This document shows, in pieces, positions 1 through 8,944 of a stretch of 64,000 bases of DNA. This DNA is from Streptomyces sp. NA04227. GTDB lineage: Bacteria; Actinomycetota; Actinomycetes; Streptomycetales; Streptomycetaceae. Location: the NCBI RefSeq assembly GCF_013364195.1, contig NZ_CP054918.1, positions 2,655,001 to 2,719,000 of the forward strand. The letters are read 5' to 3'. The translations under genes and the position numbers were made by a program. Under the pieces are notes generated by a model. That model did not search any database and was not told the DNA's origin. It saw only the letters and a program-made list of their open reading frames with translations. The first letter of the stretch is position 1. Every line of letters starts with the position of its first letter.

Positions 1-1
1 G

Positions 2-706
2 CGCCAGCAGCGCTTCATGGCCGCGCTCATCCAGCGGGCGACCTCCTCCGGGGTGCTCCTGAACCCGATGAAGTTCCGTGAGGTGACCGGGTCCGTGCTG
101 GGTTCGGTCCGGGCCGACAAGGGCTTCGGCTCGGAGGAACTGCTCACCCTGGGCCGTGCGATGCGCCGCTTCACGCCCTCGTCCTCGGAGTTCCAGACGG
201 TGCCGATCGGCACGGTGGGCTACGCGGTCCGGGGCGTGGGCTCCACCGTCAAATGGGACCCGGCGGGGTCGCGCCGTCTGTTCGCGGCACTGCGCGCGGA
301 CCAGCCGATCGCCTCGCCGACGGTGGGCCCGCGCAAGACGGTCGTGGACGTCGACCCGCGCACCATCCGCGTCCAGGTGGAGAACGGCACCGGCACCAAG
401 GGCCTCGGCAAGCGCGTCGACGGCGCCCTGCGCGCCACCGGCTTCCGTACCACCGGCGCACCCCGCGACGCGAAGAAGCGCGACGTCCGGCAGACGGTCG
501 TGCTCTACGACCCCCGCTGGGACCGCTCCGCGAAGTCCCTGTCCACCGCCCTGCCCGGCTCGAAGCTGCGCGCGGTCAAGGGCCAGGGCGCCACTCTCAA
601 GGTGCTCGCCGGTGCGGACTTCGAGAAGGTCCGCCAGGTGCGGGCGCAGAAGCCGCGCGACGACGGTTCGTCGGCGGTGCGCGGGGACGAGGTGGAGTGC
701 GGCTGA
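2..706 (+). CDS. LCP family protein, C-terminal part (5' end outside window)
   Basis: This is the 3' portion of a LytR-CpsA-Psr (LCP) family gene; the reading frame is open from base 2 and enters from outside the window. The visible protein begins RQQRFMAALIQRA, the usual RQQRF segment near the end of an LCP catalytic domain. After a linker it carries a LytR_C-type domain (roughly residues 115-215 of the visible part) with the VENGTGTKGLGKRV motif. LCP enzymes are membrane-anchored phosphotransferases that attach glycopolymers to peptidoglycan; the catalytic arginines and the membrane segment would lie upstream, out of view. A second, complete LCP gene follows at 1890. The internal ATG at 17 is not the real start. 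Confidence is high for the family. Confidence 0.85.
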   Translation, partial: RQQRFMAALIQRATSSGVLLNPMKFREVTGSVLGSVRADKGFGSEELLTLGRAMRRFTPSSSEFQTVPIGTVGYAVRGVGSTVKWDPAGSRRLFAALRADQPIASPTVGPRKTVVDVDPRTIRVQVENGTGTKGLGKRVDGALRATGFRTTGAPRDAKKRDVRQTVVLYDPRWDRSAKSLSTALPGSKLRAVKGQGATLKVLAGADFEKVRQVRAQKPRDDGSSAVRGDEVECG

Positions 707-743
707 GCGGCGCCGGGGTGCGTACGGGGCCGCCCCTCTCCCC

Positions 744-818
744 TCTTACGTACGAGAAGTGCGGCCGGTCCTACGTACGAGAGGTGCGGCCGGTCTTACG
801 TACGAGAAGTGCGGGCGG
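744..818. repeat. Three tandem 25-bp repeats
   Basis: Three head-to-tail copies of a 25-bp unit occupy 744-768, 769-793 and 794-818. Each has the core TACGTACGAGAAGTGCGG with one or two changes; TACGTA inside the unit is itself palindromic. They lie just downstream of the LCP gene in a 523-bp gap (707-1229). I see no convincing gene in that gap, and the rest of it shows only a GC-rich stretch and an AT-richer stretch around 1000-1110. No spacers are present, so it is not a CRISPR. Confidence 0.8.
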
Positions 819-1229
819 TGCTCGATGTGGGCGGCCCGGGGCCGGGAGCGGGAGGGCCGGGGGGCTCGGCGACCCCGGACACGACAGTCCCCGGGAGTCC
901 TCGTCGATCCATCCGCCTCAGTCGTCGCTGGGGTTCCGGTATCGAGGGTCTCTCGGGGGCCTGGCCAGAGCCTTCAAGAATCTCTTGTCCTGTGAACGTC
1001 TCCACAGACGGTGGGACTCTCCGGTTTTCTGGTGTAATGACCAGTTTCCTCCGGATGACGGCAGTGTCAACAGGCTGACGTCAGAAAGTTCGACGGAACT
1101 TCACTTCGCGCCTGCGGGGCGCCCGAAGACACCCAAAGGCGCGCGAAGCGCATAAGGCGCCCCTTCACGCCCATGTGCGCCTGAACACGCCCAAGTTGCC
1201 CCGCAGTTGCCCCACCCAAAGCGCCTCGC

Positions 1230-1781
1230 CTACAGGTCGTCGAGCCCTTCGGCCGCCCGCTTCTCGCGCAGGTCCAGGATCGCGCGACGGCGCGCGAGCC
1301 GGTGCGTACGCCGGATCTGTGCCTCCTGCCAGCGCCGCTTGTCGCGCTCGGTCTCCGGCAGTACGGGCGGTACGGCGCGCGGCCTGCCGTCGGAGTCGAC
1401 CGCCGCGAACACCAGATAGGCGCTGCCGACCTGCTGCGCGGGCTCGGACTCGTTCCAGCGTTCGGCCAGGACCCGGACGCCGACCTCCATCGAGGTCCGG
1501 CCCGTCCAGTTGATCTGCGCCTTCACATGGACCAGGTCGCCCACCCGTACCGGCATCAGGAACGCCATCTCGTCCATCGAGGCCGTCACGGCGGGACCGC
1601 CGGAGTGCCGCCCGGCCACCGCGCCCGCGGCGTCGTCGACCAGTTTCATGATCACGCCGCCGTGCACCGTGCCGAGGAGGTTGGTGTCGTTCTGCGTCAT
1701 GATGTGACTGAGGGTGGTTCGTGAGGCGGAAGTGGGCTTGCCCGGAATACCGGCATCCGAGGCGCTGGCCTGGTCTGTCAT
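1230..1781 (-). CDS. acyl-CoA thioesterase, hotdog fold
   Basis: This 183-residue protein is a single hotdog-fold acyl-CoA thioesterase that should hydrolyse acyl-CoA to free acid and CoA in the cytoplasm. The N-terminal part shows the family signature: HIMTQNDTNLLGTVHGGVIM, with the N-x-x-G-x-x-H-G-G helix that carries the catalytic Asp/Asn and binds CoA. It is followed by VDDAAGAVAGRH and the strand AFLMPVRVGDLV. The basic C-terminal tail, rich in Arg, is common in actinobacterial members. I chose ATG at 1781; an in-frame ATG four codons upstream (1793) is possible because neither has a strong ribosome binding site. The gene is divergent from the LCP gene at 1890, so the two share about 100 bp of promoter DNA. 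Confidence 0.88.
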   Translation of the reverse strand: MTDQASASDAGIPGKPTSASRTTLSHIMTQNDTNLLGTVHGGVIMKLVDDAAGAVAGRHSGGPAVTASMDEMAFLMPVRVGDLVHVKAQINWTGRTSMEVGVRVLAERWNESEPAQQVGSAYLVFAAVDSDGRPRAVPPVLPETERDKRRWQEAQIRRTHRLARRRAILDLREKRAAEGLDDL

Positions 1782-1889
1782 ACCGCCCACCATATGCCTG
1801 GCCCGCTTTGCATCAGCTCTGCAACAGCCTCGCCCCAAGGCTCCACCCGCCCTGTAATGCGCCGTGGGCCGTCCCGCACACTGTGGGCC

Positions 1890-3284
1890 ATGAGCAACTG
1901 GCGTGGAGACACCTCCCGGCCGAGCGGAGCCGAGAACGGAGGTGGGTGGACCGGCAGCGGCGACGCCGCCCGCCCCCGTCGCGGCTACGGCCGTGGCAGC
2001 GACGACGACCAGCCCGAGAGCGCGCGCGTGATGCGCCATGTGCGCCCCGGGGACGGGCCCTCCCCACAGCGCCCGGGCCCGCCCGGGACGGGCGTACCAC
2101 GCCAGCCCGCGCACGGCCCCGGCGACGGCGGCGGCCCGGACCAGTTCGACGCCTTCCGCCCGGTACCCGAGCCCGCGTACGACAGCGGCTACAACACCGG
2201 CCAGGTCTACGAGTCCCAGGGCGGGCGCCGCAGGCCCGGCGGGGGCGACGGCGACGGTGGCGGTCCTCAGGGCCCCACTCGTCCCGGGCGGCAGCGCCCG
2301 CCGGGTGCCGCCCCGAACTGGCGGCGCCGGATAGGTTTCACCGCTCTCGGCCTGACCATCGTGCTCCTGGTGACCAGCGTCATCACGTACTTCTGGGCGG
2401 ACGCCAAGCTCAAGCGCGAGGTCGACCTCTCGAAGGTCATCGAGCGGCCCGAGGGCGGCAAGGGCACGAACTACCTGATCGTCGGCTCCGACAGCCGCGA
2501 GGGCATGACCGAGGAGCAGAAGAAGGAACTGCACACCGGCTCCGCCGAGGGCAAGCGCACCGACTCGATGATGATCCTGCACGTCGGCGAGAACGGGAAC
2601 ACGATGATCTCGCTGCCGCGTGACTCCAACGTCGAGATCCCCTCCTTCATCGGCTCCGAGAGCGGCAAGCAGCGCCCGGCCATGGGCACCAACAAGCTCA
2701 ACGCCGCCTACTCGATCGACGGCCCCCAGCTCCTGGTCCGCACCGTCGAGCACAACACCGGCCTGAAGATCGACCACTACGCCGAGATCGGCTTCGCGGG
2801 CTTCGCCAACGTCGTGGACGCGCTCGGCGGCGTGGAGATGGACCTGGAGAAGGGCTTCAAGGACAAGTACTCCGGCGCCGACTTCCAGGCGGGCAAGCAG
2901 ACCCTCGACGGCAAGCAGGCCCTCGCCTTCGTCCGCACCCGGCACGCCTTCACCAGCGACCTGGACCGCACCAAGAACCAGCAGAAGTTCCTGGCGACGC
3001 TGGCCAACCAGGCGGCGACCCCGTCGACGATCATGAACCCGTTCAAGCTGTACCCCGTGATGGGCGCCGGTCTGGACACCCTGATCGTCGACAAGGAGAT
3101 GAGCCTGTGGGACGTCTCCTCGATGTTCTGGGCCATGAAGGGCGTCACGGGCGGCGACGGCAAGTCCATGAACATGCCGATCAACGGCTCGGTCAACGGC
3201 AACCTCGTCTGGGACAAGGCCAAGATGAAGACCCTGGTCGAGCAGCTCAAGAACGACGAGAAGGTCACCGTCTCCGACCAGTGA
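1890..3284 (+). CDS. LCP family cell-envelope phosphotransferase
   Basis: This is a complete LytR-CpsA-Psr protein of 464 residues. The first ~145 residues are a cytoplasmic, disordered Gly/Pro/Arg/Asp-rich region. One transmembrane helix follows (about 147-169, GLTIVLLVTSVITYFW), then the extracellular LCP domain. Key elements are NYLIVGSDSREGM, KRTDSMMILH, ISLPRDSNVEIP, and VRTRHAFTSDLDRTKNQQKF with the RTR/DLDR arginines that bind the pyrophosphate lipid substrate. The family transfers wall glycopolymers from undecaprenyl carriers to peptidoglycan on the outer face of the membrane. I chose ATG at 1890 over an in-frame ATG at 1794, because the longer form would overlap the divergent promoter region and adds atypical sequence. 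A strong terminator follows at 3315. This member lacks the LytR_C domain seen in the neighbour at 2-706. Confidence 0.92.
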   Translation: MSNWRGDTSRPSGAENGGGWTGSGDAARPRRGYGRGSDDDQPESARVMRHVRPGDGPSPQRPGPPGTGVPRQPAHGPGDGGGPDQFDAFRPVPEPAYDSGYNTGQVYESQGGRRRPGGGDGDGGGPQGPTRPGRQRPPGAAPNWRRRIGFTALGLTIVLLVTSVITYFWADAKLKREVDLSKVIERPEGGKGTNYLIVGSDSREGMTEEQKKELHTGSAEGKRTDSMMILHVGENGNTMISLPRDSNVEIPSFIGSESGKQRPAMGTNKLNAAYSIDGPQLLVRTVEHNTGLKIDHYAEIGFAGFANVVDALGGVEMDLEKGFKDKYSGADFQAGKQTLDGKQALAFVRTRHAFTSDLDRTKNQQKFLATLANQAATPSTIMNPFKLYPVMGAGLDTLIVDKEMSLWDVSSMFWAMKGVTGGDGKSMNMPINGSVNGNLVWDKAKMKTLVEQLKNDEKVTVSDQ

Positions 3285-3314
3285 GCACGCCGGCCGGGCG
3301 GTGAACACATGCCG

Positions 3315-3357
3315 GAGGGCCCGTCGTACGCGATGACTTCGCGTACGACGGGCCCTC
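3315..3357. terminator. bidirectional terminator, perfect 18-bp stem
   Basis: Positions 3315-3332 and 3340-3357 form a perfect 18-bp inverted repeat around a 7-nt loop. It sits between the convergent LCP gene and the acyl-CoA dehydrogenase gene and can serve both. No long U tract is present on either side, which is usual in Streptomyces. Confidence 0.88.
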
Positions 3358-3405
3358 GTCGTTTCCGGGGCCGGGGCGGCGCCTGCGGCCCGCTCCCCCT
3401 GTGCC

Positions 3406-4563
3406 CTACGGCAGGTTGCGGGCCATGACGATGCGCTGGACCTGGTTGGTGCCCTCGTAGATCTGCGTGATCTTCGCGTCACGCATCATCCGCTCGACCG
3501 GGTACTCCCGCGTGTAGCCGTAACCACCCAGCAACTGGATCGCGTCGATGGTCACCTCCATCGCGACATCCGAAGCGAAACACTTCGCCGCCGCCCCGTG
3601 GAAGGTGAGGTCGCTGTCCTCACGCTCCGACTTCGCCGCCGCCGCGTAGGTCAGCTGACGGGCCGCCTCCAGCTTCATCGCCATGTCGGCGAGCATGAAC
3701 TGCACACCCTGGAAGTCCCCGATCGGCTTGCCGAACTGCTTCCGCTCGCGGACATACTCCTTCGCGTAGTCCAGCGCGCCCTGCGCGATACCCACCGCCT
3801 GCGCCGCGATCGTCACCCGCGTGTGGTCCAGCGTGCGCATCGCGGTCGCGAAACCCGTGCCCTCCGCACCGATGATCCGGTCCGCCGGAATCCGCACATT
3901 GTCGAAGTACACCTCACGCGTGGGCGAGCCCTTGATGCCCAGCTTCTTCTCCGGCGCACCGAAGGACACACCCTCATCGCCCTTCTCCACCACGAACGCG
4001 GAGATCCCCTTCGAGCGCTTCTCCGGATCGGTGACCGCCATCACCGTGTAGAAATCACTCACCCCGGCATTGGTGATCCACCGCTTCACACCATTGAGCA
4101 CCCAGGTGTCCCCGTCACGGACGGCCTTGGTCTTCATCCCGGCGGCATCCGATCCGGCCTCGGGCTCGGACAGGCAGTACGAGAACATGCCCTCACCACG
4201 CGCCAGCGCACCGAGGTACTTCTGCTTGATCTCCTCACCACCGGAGAGCACCACCGGCATCGAACCCAGCTTGTTCACCGCCGGGATCAACGACGAGGAG
4301 CCGCACACCCGCGCGACCTCCTCGATCACGATCACCGTCGCGAGCGCGTCCGCACCCGCACCGCCGTACGACTCCGGAACATGCACCGCGTGCAGATCCG
4401 CGCCCAGCAACGCGTCCAGGGCCTCCTGCGGGAAACGGCCCTCCTCGTCGACCTCGGTCGCGAACGGCGCGATCTTCGCCTCGGCCAGCGCACGCACCGT
4501 CTCCCGAAGCATCTCGTGCTCCTCCGACGGCCGGTACAGATCAAAAGCCGGGTTGCCCGCCAC
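3406..4563 (-). CDS. acyl-CoA dehydrogenase
   Basis: This 385-residue flavoprotein belongs to the short/medium-chain acyl-CoA dehydrogenase family and introduces the alpha-beta double bond of acyl-CoA using FAD, passing electrons to ETF. Typical motifs are in order: YCLSEPEAGSDAAGMKT (FAD and substrate binding), WITNAGVSDF, RKQFGKPIGDFQGVQFMLADM, QLLGGYGYTREYPVERMMRD and the C-terminal QIYEGTNQVQRIVMARNL. In the last motif the Glu of YEGT is the catalytic base. I chose the GTG at 4563 because GGAGAG lies 8 nt upstream; the ATG at 4593 has its purine-rich stretch directly against the start codon. The gene is monocistronic, convergent with the LCP gene and divergent from ugd. It probably serves fatty-acid or branched-chain amino-acid breakdown; the exact substrate cannot be read from sequence. 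Confidence 0.93.
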   Translation of the reverse strand: MAGNPAFDLYRPSEEHEMLRETVRALAEAKIAPFATEVDEEGRFPQEALDALLGADLHAVHVPESYGGAGADALATVIVIEEVARVCGSSSLIPAVNKLGSMPVVLSGGEEIKQKYLGALARGEGMFSYCLSEPEAGSDAAGMKTKAVRDGDTWVLNGVKRWITNAGVSDFYTVMAVTDPEKRSKGISAFVVEKGDEGVSFGAPEKKLGIKGSPTREVYFDNVRIPADRIIGAEGTGFATAMRTLDHTRVTIAAQAVGIAQGALDYAKEYVRERKQFGKPIGDFQGVQFMLADMAMKLEAARQLTYAAAAKSEREDSDLTFHGAAAKCFASDVAMEVTIDAIQLLGGYGYTREYPVERMMRDAKITQIYEGTNQVQRIVMARNLP

Positions 4564-4866
4564 GCTGCTCACTCTCCAAGAGGTCTGGGACATCTCCGGG
4601 CGCCGGGATGCCTGCGGTTCTGGTGGATCTGATGGATCTGGTGGATCCGGGTTAACTGAGGGTTCTGCGGTCAGGACGGTACGTACGCCTCATTGCAGAC
4701 ACGCTAACTACTGTTAAGTAACCCAACTTTAAGCGGCCGGTCCAGCGCTCGGACACGTGAGCTTGCCGACAAGGCGGAGGGTCGGCGTCAGGCGCTCGCG
4801 ACTATGCTCTGGGCGCGCGCCGAACCGTGTGCGACACACCGCCCCCGACGGAGCACTGGAGTTTCC

Positions 4867-6207
4867 ATGGCCCTCAAGATCACCGTGATCGGCACCGGCT
4901 ACCTCGGCGCCACCCACGCCGCGGCCATGGCGGAGCTGGGCTTCGAGGTGCTGGGTCTGGACGTGGTGCCGGAGAAGGTCGACATGCTGGGCCGGGGTGA
5001 GGTCCCGATGTACGAGCCGGGTCTCGAAGACCTCCTGCGCGCCCATGTCGCCGGTATCGAGGGCTCCTCGGGTCGGCTGCGGTTCACGATGGACTGGGCC
5101 GAGATCGCCGACTTCGGCGATGTGCACTTCGTCTGTGTGAACACCCCGCAGAAGCACGGCGAGTACGCCTGTGACATGAGCTACGTCGACGCCGCGATGG
5201 AGTCGCTGGCCAAGCACCTGACCAAGCCCGCGCTGGTGGTCGGCAAGTCCACCGTCCCGGTCGGCAGCGCCGAGCGCCTTGCCACCCGTATCCGCGAGGT
5301 CGCGCCCGCGGGCGACGGGGTGGAGCTGGCCTGGAACCCGGAGTTCCTGCGCGAGGGCTTCGCCGTACAGGACACGCTGCACCCGGACCGGATCGTCGCC
5401 GGTGTGCGCAGCGAGCACGCCGAACGGCTGCTGCGCGAGGTCTACGCGAAGCCGCTCGCCGAGGGCACCCCCTTCGTGGTCACCGACTTCCCCACCGCCG
5501 AGCTGGTGAAGACCTCCGCGAACTCCTTCCTCGCGACCAAGATCTCCTTCATCAACGCGATGGCAGAGGTCTGCGAGGCGGGTGGCGGCGACGTCGCCAA
5601 GCTGGCCGAGGCGATCGGCCACGACGACCGGATCGGCGCCAAGTTCCTGCGCGCGGGCATCGGGTTCGGCGGCGGCTGCCTGCCCAAGGACATCCGGGCG
5701 TTCATGGCCCGCGCCGGTGAGCTGGGCGCGGACCAGGCACTGACCTTCCTGCGCGAGATCGACTCCATCAACATGCGCCGCCGCGGCGCGATGGTGGAGA
5801 TGGCCCGCGAGGCGGTCGGCGGCACCTTCCTCGGCAAGCGGGTCGCCGTCCTCGGTGCCGCGTTCAAGCCGGACTCCGACGACGTACGCGACTCCCCCGC
5901 CCTCAACGTCGCCGGCCAGATCCACCTCCAGGGCGGACAGGTCACCGTCTACGACCCCAAGGGCATGGACAACGCCCGCCGCCTGTTCCCGACCCTGGGC
6001 TACGCGGACAGCGCGCTGGAGGCCGCACGCGGCGCCGACGTCGTCCTGCACCTCACCGAGTGGCGCGAGTTCCGCGAACTCGACCCGGCCGAGGTGGGTG
6101 CCGTGGTCGCGGGCCGCCTGATCCTGGACGGCCGCAACGCCCTGGACCCCACGCTGTGGCGCGCGGCCGGGTGGACGTACCGGGCGATGGGCCGTCCGGC
6201 TGCCTGA
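4867..6207 (+). CDS. ugd: UDP-glucose 6-dehydrogenase
   Basis: The 446-residue protein is a UDP-glucose/GDP-mannose dehydrogenase that oxidises UDP-glucose to UDP-glucuronate in two NAD-dependent steps. The N-terminal Rossmann domain starts ITVIGTGYLGATHA. VGKSTVPVGSAERL and EFLREGFAVQD follow, then the catalytic cysteine in GFGGGCLPKDIRAF and the C-terminal UDP-binding domain with AAFKPDSDDVRDSP. The start at 4867 has CTGGAG five bases upstream. UDP-glucuronate would feed wall or capsule polysaccharide, which fits the neighbouring LCP genes. A role in sugar supply for a natural product is also possible but unsupported here. The convergent OYE gene ends 58 bp away. Confidence 0.95.
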   Translation: MALKITVIGTGYLGATHAAAMAELGFEVLGLDVVPEKVDMLGRGEVPMYEPGLEDLLRAHVAGIEGSSGRLRFTMDWAEIADFGDVHFVCVNTPQKHGEYACDMSYVDAAMESLAKHLTKPALVVGKSTVPVGSAERLATRIREVAPAGDGVELAWNPEFLREGFAVQDTLHPDRIVAGVRSEHAERLLREVYAKPLAEGTPFVVTDFPTAELVKTSANSFLATKISFINAMAEVCEAGGGDVAKLAEAIGHDDRIGAKFLRAGIGFGGGCLPKDIRAFMARAGELGADQALTFLREIDSINMRRRGAMVEMAREAVGGTFLGKRVAVLGAAFKPDSDDVRDSPALNVAGQIHLQGGQVTVYDPKGMDNARRLFPTLGYADSALEAARGADVVLHLTEWREFRELDPAEVGAVVAGRLILDGRNALDPTLWRAAGWTYRAMGRPAA

Positions 6208-6265
6208 CCCCGTGCGACCTGCCGGTGCGCGGCAGGTCGCCTCAGGTGGGGGCCACGGCCCGCGC

Positions 6266-7384
6266 TCAGTGCAGGGTCTGCAGGGCCTCGGCCTCGAAGG
6301 CACGGTGCTCGTCGGTACGGCCCTCCAGAAGCTTGCGCGCCCACTCGGGGTCGGCGAGCAGGGCGCGGCCGATGGCGACCATGTCGAACTCCTCGCGCTC
6401 CAGCATGTCGAGGAGCCCGTCGACCTTGGTGACCGCGCCGCCCTGGCCGGCGAACGACTCCAGGAACTCGCTGTCCAGGCCCACCGAGCCGACGCTGATC
6501 ACGGGCAGCCCGGTGAGCTTCTTCGTCCAGCCCGCGAGGTTGAGATCGCTGCCCTCGAACTCCGGGGTCCAGTAACGGCGGGTCGAGGCGTGGTAGACGT
6601 CGACACCGGCCGCCGTCAGCGGAGCGAGCAGGGCGTCGAGTTCCTCGGGGGTCTCGGCCAGCCGCGCCTGGTAGTCGCTCTGCTTCCACTGCGACAGGCG
6701 CAGCGCGATGGGGAATTCGGGACCGACGGCGGCGCGGGCCGCGGCGACGATCTCGGCGACGAAGCGGGTACGGGCGACGGCGTCACCCCCGTAGGCGTCG
6801 GTACGGCGGTTGGTGCGGGCCCAGAGGAACTGGTCGAGCAGGTAGCCGTGGGCGCCGTGGATCTCGATGCCGTCGAACCCGTGGGCCTTGGCGGCGGCGG
6901 CCGACTCGGCGAACGCGGCGATCACGGCGTCGATGTCGGCCAGGGTCATGGTGTACGCGGTGGCCGAGTGCTCCTCGTCCAGCGCGATCCCGGAGGGGCC
7001 CATCGAAGGCGCCTCGGCCACCGGCCCCGCTCCGGCCTTGCGGGCGGTACCGACGTGCCAGAGCTGCGGGAAGATCGCACCGCCCTCGGCGTGCACGGCC
7101 TCGACCGTTCGCTCCCAGCCCGCGAGGGCGTCCGCACCGTGGAACCGGGGCACGCTGTTGCTGGTGCCCGCCGCGTCGTGGCCGACGTAGGTGCCCTCGG
7201 TGACGATCAGCCCGACCCCGGCCGCCGCACGCCGCGCGTAGTACCGGGCGACGTCCTCACCGGGTACACCGCCCGGCGAGAACTTGCGGGTCATCGGCGC
7301 CATCGCGATCCGGTTGCGCACGGTCAGGCTGTTCAGGGTCAGGGGCCGGTCGAGGATCTCGGCAGCGCGCATCCGGTTGCTCAT
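6266..7384 (-). CDS. NADH:flavin oxidoreductase, old yellow enzyme family
   Basis: This 372-residue protein is a single FMN-binding TIM barrel of the OYE family, which reduces activated C=C bonds of enones using NAD(P)H. Motifs include RNRIAMAPMTRKFSPGGVPG at the N terminus, FPQLWHVGTAR, and EIHGAHGYLLDQFLWARTN followed by RRTDAYGG. The C terminus has VAIGRALLADPEWARKL. There is no C-terminal FeS/FAD domain, so it is an OYE-type rather than a 2,4-dienoyl-CoA reductase. ATG 7384 is preceded by AGGAG at a good distance. Upstream lies a tandem 20-bp repeat (7491-7590) that may affect its transcription. The physiological substrate is unknown. Confidence 0.93.
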   Translation of the reverse strand: MSNRMRAAEILDRPLTLNSLTVRNRIAMAPMTRKFSPGGVPGEDVARYYARRAAAGVGLIVTEGTYVGHDAAGTSNSVPRFHGADALAGWERTVEAVHAEGGAIFPQLWHVGTARKAGAGPVAEAPSMGPSGIALDEEHSATAYTMTLADIDAVIAAFAESAAAAKAHGFDGIEIHGAHGYLLDQFLWARTNRRTDAYGGDAVARTRFVAEIVAAARAAVGPEFPIALRLSQWKQSDYQARLAETPEELDALLAPLTAAGVDVYHASTRRYWTPEFEGSDLNLAGWTKKLTGLPVISVGSVGLDSEFLESFAGQGGAVTKVDGLLDMLEREEFDMVAIGRALLADPEWARKLLEGRTDEHRAFEAEALQTLH

Positions 7385-7490
7385 GTCGCTCCTGGGACGA
7401 GGGCGGTAGGTACGGGGCGGCGCGAGGGGCCGCAGTCCGTAACAGCCGTCGGGGGCGGACAGCCATTCCCGGACGCGGGTGTTGCGTGGC

Positions 7491-7590
7491 GCACGTCGAG
7501 ACGTGTCGACGCATGCCGAGACATCTCGGCGCATGCCGACGGGTCTCGGCGCATGCCGACGCCTCTCGGCGCATGCCGACGTGTGCTCTG
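7491..7590. repeat. Five tandem 20-bp repeats
   Basis: Five consecutive 20-bp units run from 7491 to 7590, the outer two degenerate. The core is GCATGCCGA, four variable bases, then CTCGGC. GCATGC is a 6-bp palindrome, and one unit contains the perfect inverted repeat GCCGAGACATCTCGGC. The block lies in the 288-bp gap between the OYE gene and the dipeptidase gene. Spacing of about two helical turns would suit repeated protein binding, but no regulator is suggested by the sequence. Confidence 0.8.
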
Positions 7591-7672
7591 TGCGGCCCGC
7601 GGCACGCCGCCCGCCGCCCGCCGCCGGGTACGGCGGAGCGGGCGACGTACCGCCCCGACGTACCGCCCCCGC

Positions 7673-8857
7673 TCAGCCGTCCAGTTCCTCGATCGTCGCG
7701 TTCGACACCGCCGTACGGGACTGGAGGTCCGCCGCGACGTCCTCGGCAGCGCCGAGTACCCGTACCGCGTTCTGCCAGGTGAGCTTGGCGAGATCGGCGC
7801 GGGACCAGCCGCGGCCGAGGAGTTCGGCGATCAGGTTGGGGTAGCCGGAGACGTCGTCGAGGCCCTCGGGGGTGAAGGCGGTGCCGTCGTAGTCGCCGCC
7901 GATGCCGATGTGGTCGACGCCCGCGGCCTCGCGCACGTGGTCGAGGTGGTCGGCGACCGTGGCGGCGGTGGCCGCGGGGCGCGGGTTGCTCTCCTCGAAG
8001 GCGCGGTGCAGCTTCATCGCCTCGGCGGTGGTGTCGAGGTGGTGGAAACCGTGCGCGCGCAGGTTCTCATCGGCCCGCCGGGTCCACTCGCTCGCCGCCG
8101 GGAGCACGAACTTGGGCACGAAGGTGACCATCGCGACACCGCCGTTGGCGGGCAGCCGCTCCAGGACGTCGGTGGGGACGTTGCGCGGGTGGTCGCAGAC
8201 GGCCCGCGCCGAGGAGTGGCTGAAGACGACCGGCGCCACGGACGCGTCGAGCGCGTCGCGCATGGTGCTCGCGGCCACGTGCGAGAGGTCCACGAGCATC
8301 CCGCAGCGGTTCATCTCCGCCACGACGGCACGGCCGAAGTCGGTCAGGCCCCCGGCCCGGGGCTCGTCCGTGGCGGAGTCGGCCCAGTCGATGTTGTCGT
8401 TGTGCGTGAGCGTCATGTAGCGCACGCCGAGCGCGTACAGGGCGCGCAGGGTGGCGAGCGAGTTGTTGATGGAGTGCCCGCCCTCGGCACCCATCAGCGA
8501 GGCGATGCGGCCCTCGGACCGGGCCGTCTCCATGTCGGCGGCGGTACGGGCCCGGCGCAGGTCCGCCTCGTAGCGATTGGTCAACTGCTCGACGCAGTCG
8601 ATCTGTTCGAGCGTCGCGCTGACCGCTTCGTCGCCCCGCAGGTCGGTGCGTACGTACACGGACCAGAACTGCGCGCCCACCCCGCCCTTGCCGAGCCGCG
8701 CCAAGTCGGTGTGCAGATGGGCACTCTGGTCGGTCGCGATGTCGCGTGCGTCGAGGTCGTAGCGCACCTGCTCACGCAGGGCCCAGGGAAGGTCGTTGTG
8801 ACCGTCGACGACGGGGAACTCTCGCAGGAGGTCATGTGCATCGTCCAGGAAGCTCAT
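7673..8857 (-). CDS. membrane dipeptidase (M19)-like zinc peptidase
   Basis: This 394-residue protein belongs to peptidase family M19 (renal dipeptidase-like), a TIM-barrel enzyme with two zinc ions that cleaves dipeptides, including ones with a D-residue. The sequence shows [10 protein letters not shown] (first His-x-Asp zinc ligands), [13 protein letters not shown] (bridging Glu), [13 protein letters not shown] and [18 protein letters not shown] (His ligands), and [18 protein letters not shown] (Asp). No signal peptide is visible, so it is probably cytoplasmic. The ATG at 8857 has only a weak binding site (TTGACCGTC before it). The divergent Uma2-type gene starts 88 bp away. Peptide or wall-fragment recycling is the likely role. 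Confidence 0.93.
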   Translation of the reverse strand: MSFLDDAHDLLREFPVVDGHNDLPWALREQVRYDLDARDIATDQSAHLHTDLARLGKGGVGAQFWSVYVRTDLRGDEAVSATLEQIDCVEQLTNRYEADLRRARTAADMETARSEGRIASLMGAEGGHSINNSLATLRALYALGVRYMTLTHNDNIDWADSATDEPRAGGLTDFGRAVVAEMNRCGMLVDLSHVAASTMRDALDASVAPVVFSHSSARAVCDHPRNVPTDVLERLPANGGVAMVTFVPKFVLPAASEWTRRADENLRAHGFHHLDTTAEAMKLHRAFEESNPRPAATAATVADHLDHVREAAGVDHIGIGGDYDGTAFTPEGLDDVSGYPNLIAELLGRGWSRADLAKLTWQNAVRVLGAAEDVAADLQSRTAVSNATIEELDG

Positions 8858-8944
8858 GACGGTCAACTTACCGGGGCGCCGCTCCGGCCGTCGCCGGTGA
8901 CTTTGTGGATGGCTAGGCTGGTCACAGATCCTGTGGAGGACACC

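Noticed and set aside
7491..7590. Possible CRISPR array
   Set aside because: The units are directly adjacent without unique spacers, and no cas genes are present; the same holds for 744-818.
6212..8944. Long + strand frame upstream of the Uma2-type gene
   Set aside because: It is only the in-frame extension of the Uma2 gene through antisense of the OYE and dipeptidase genes; the true start is GTG 8945.
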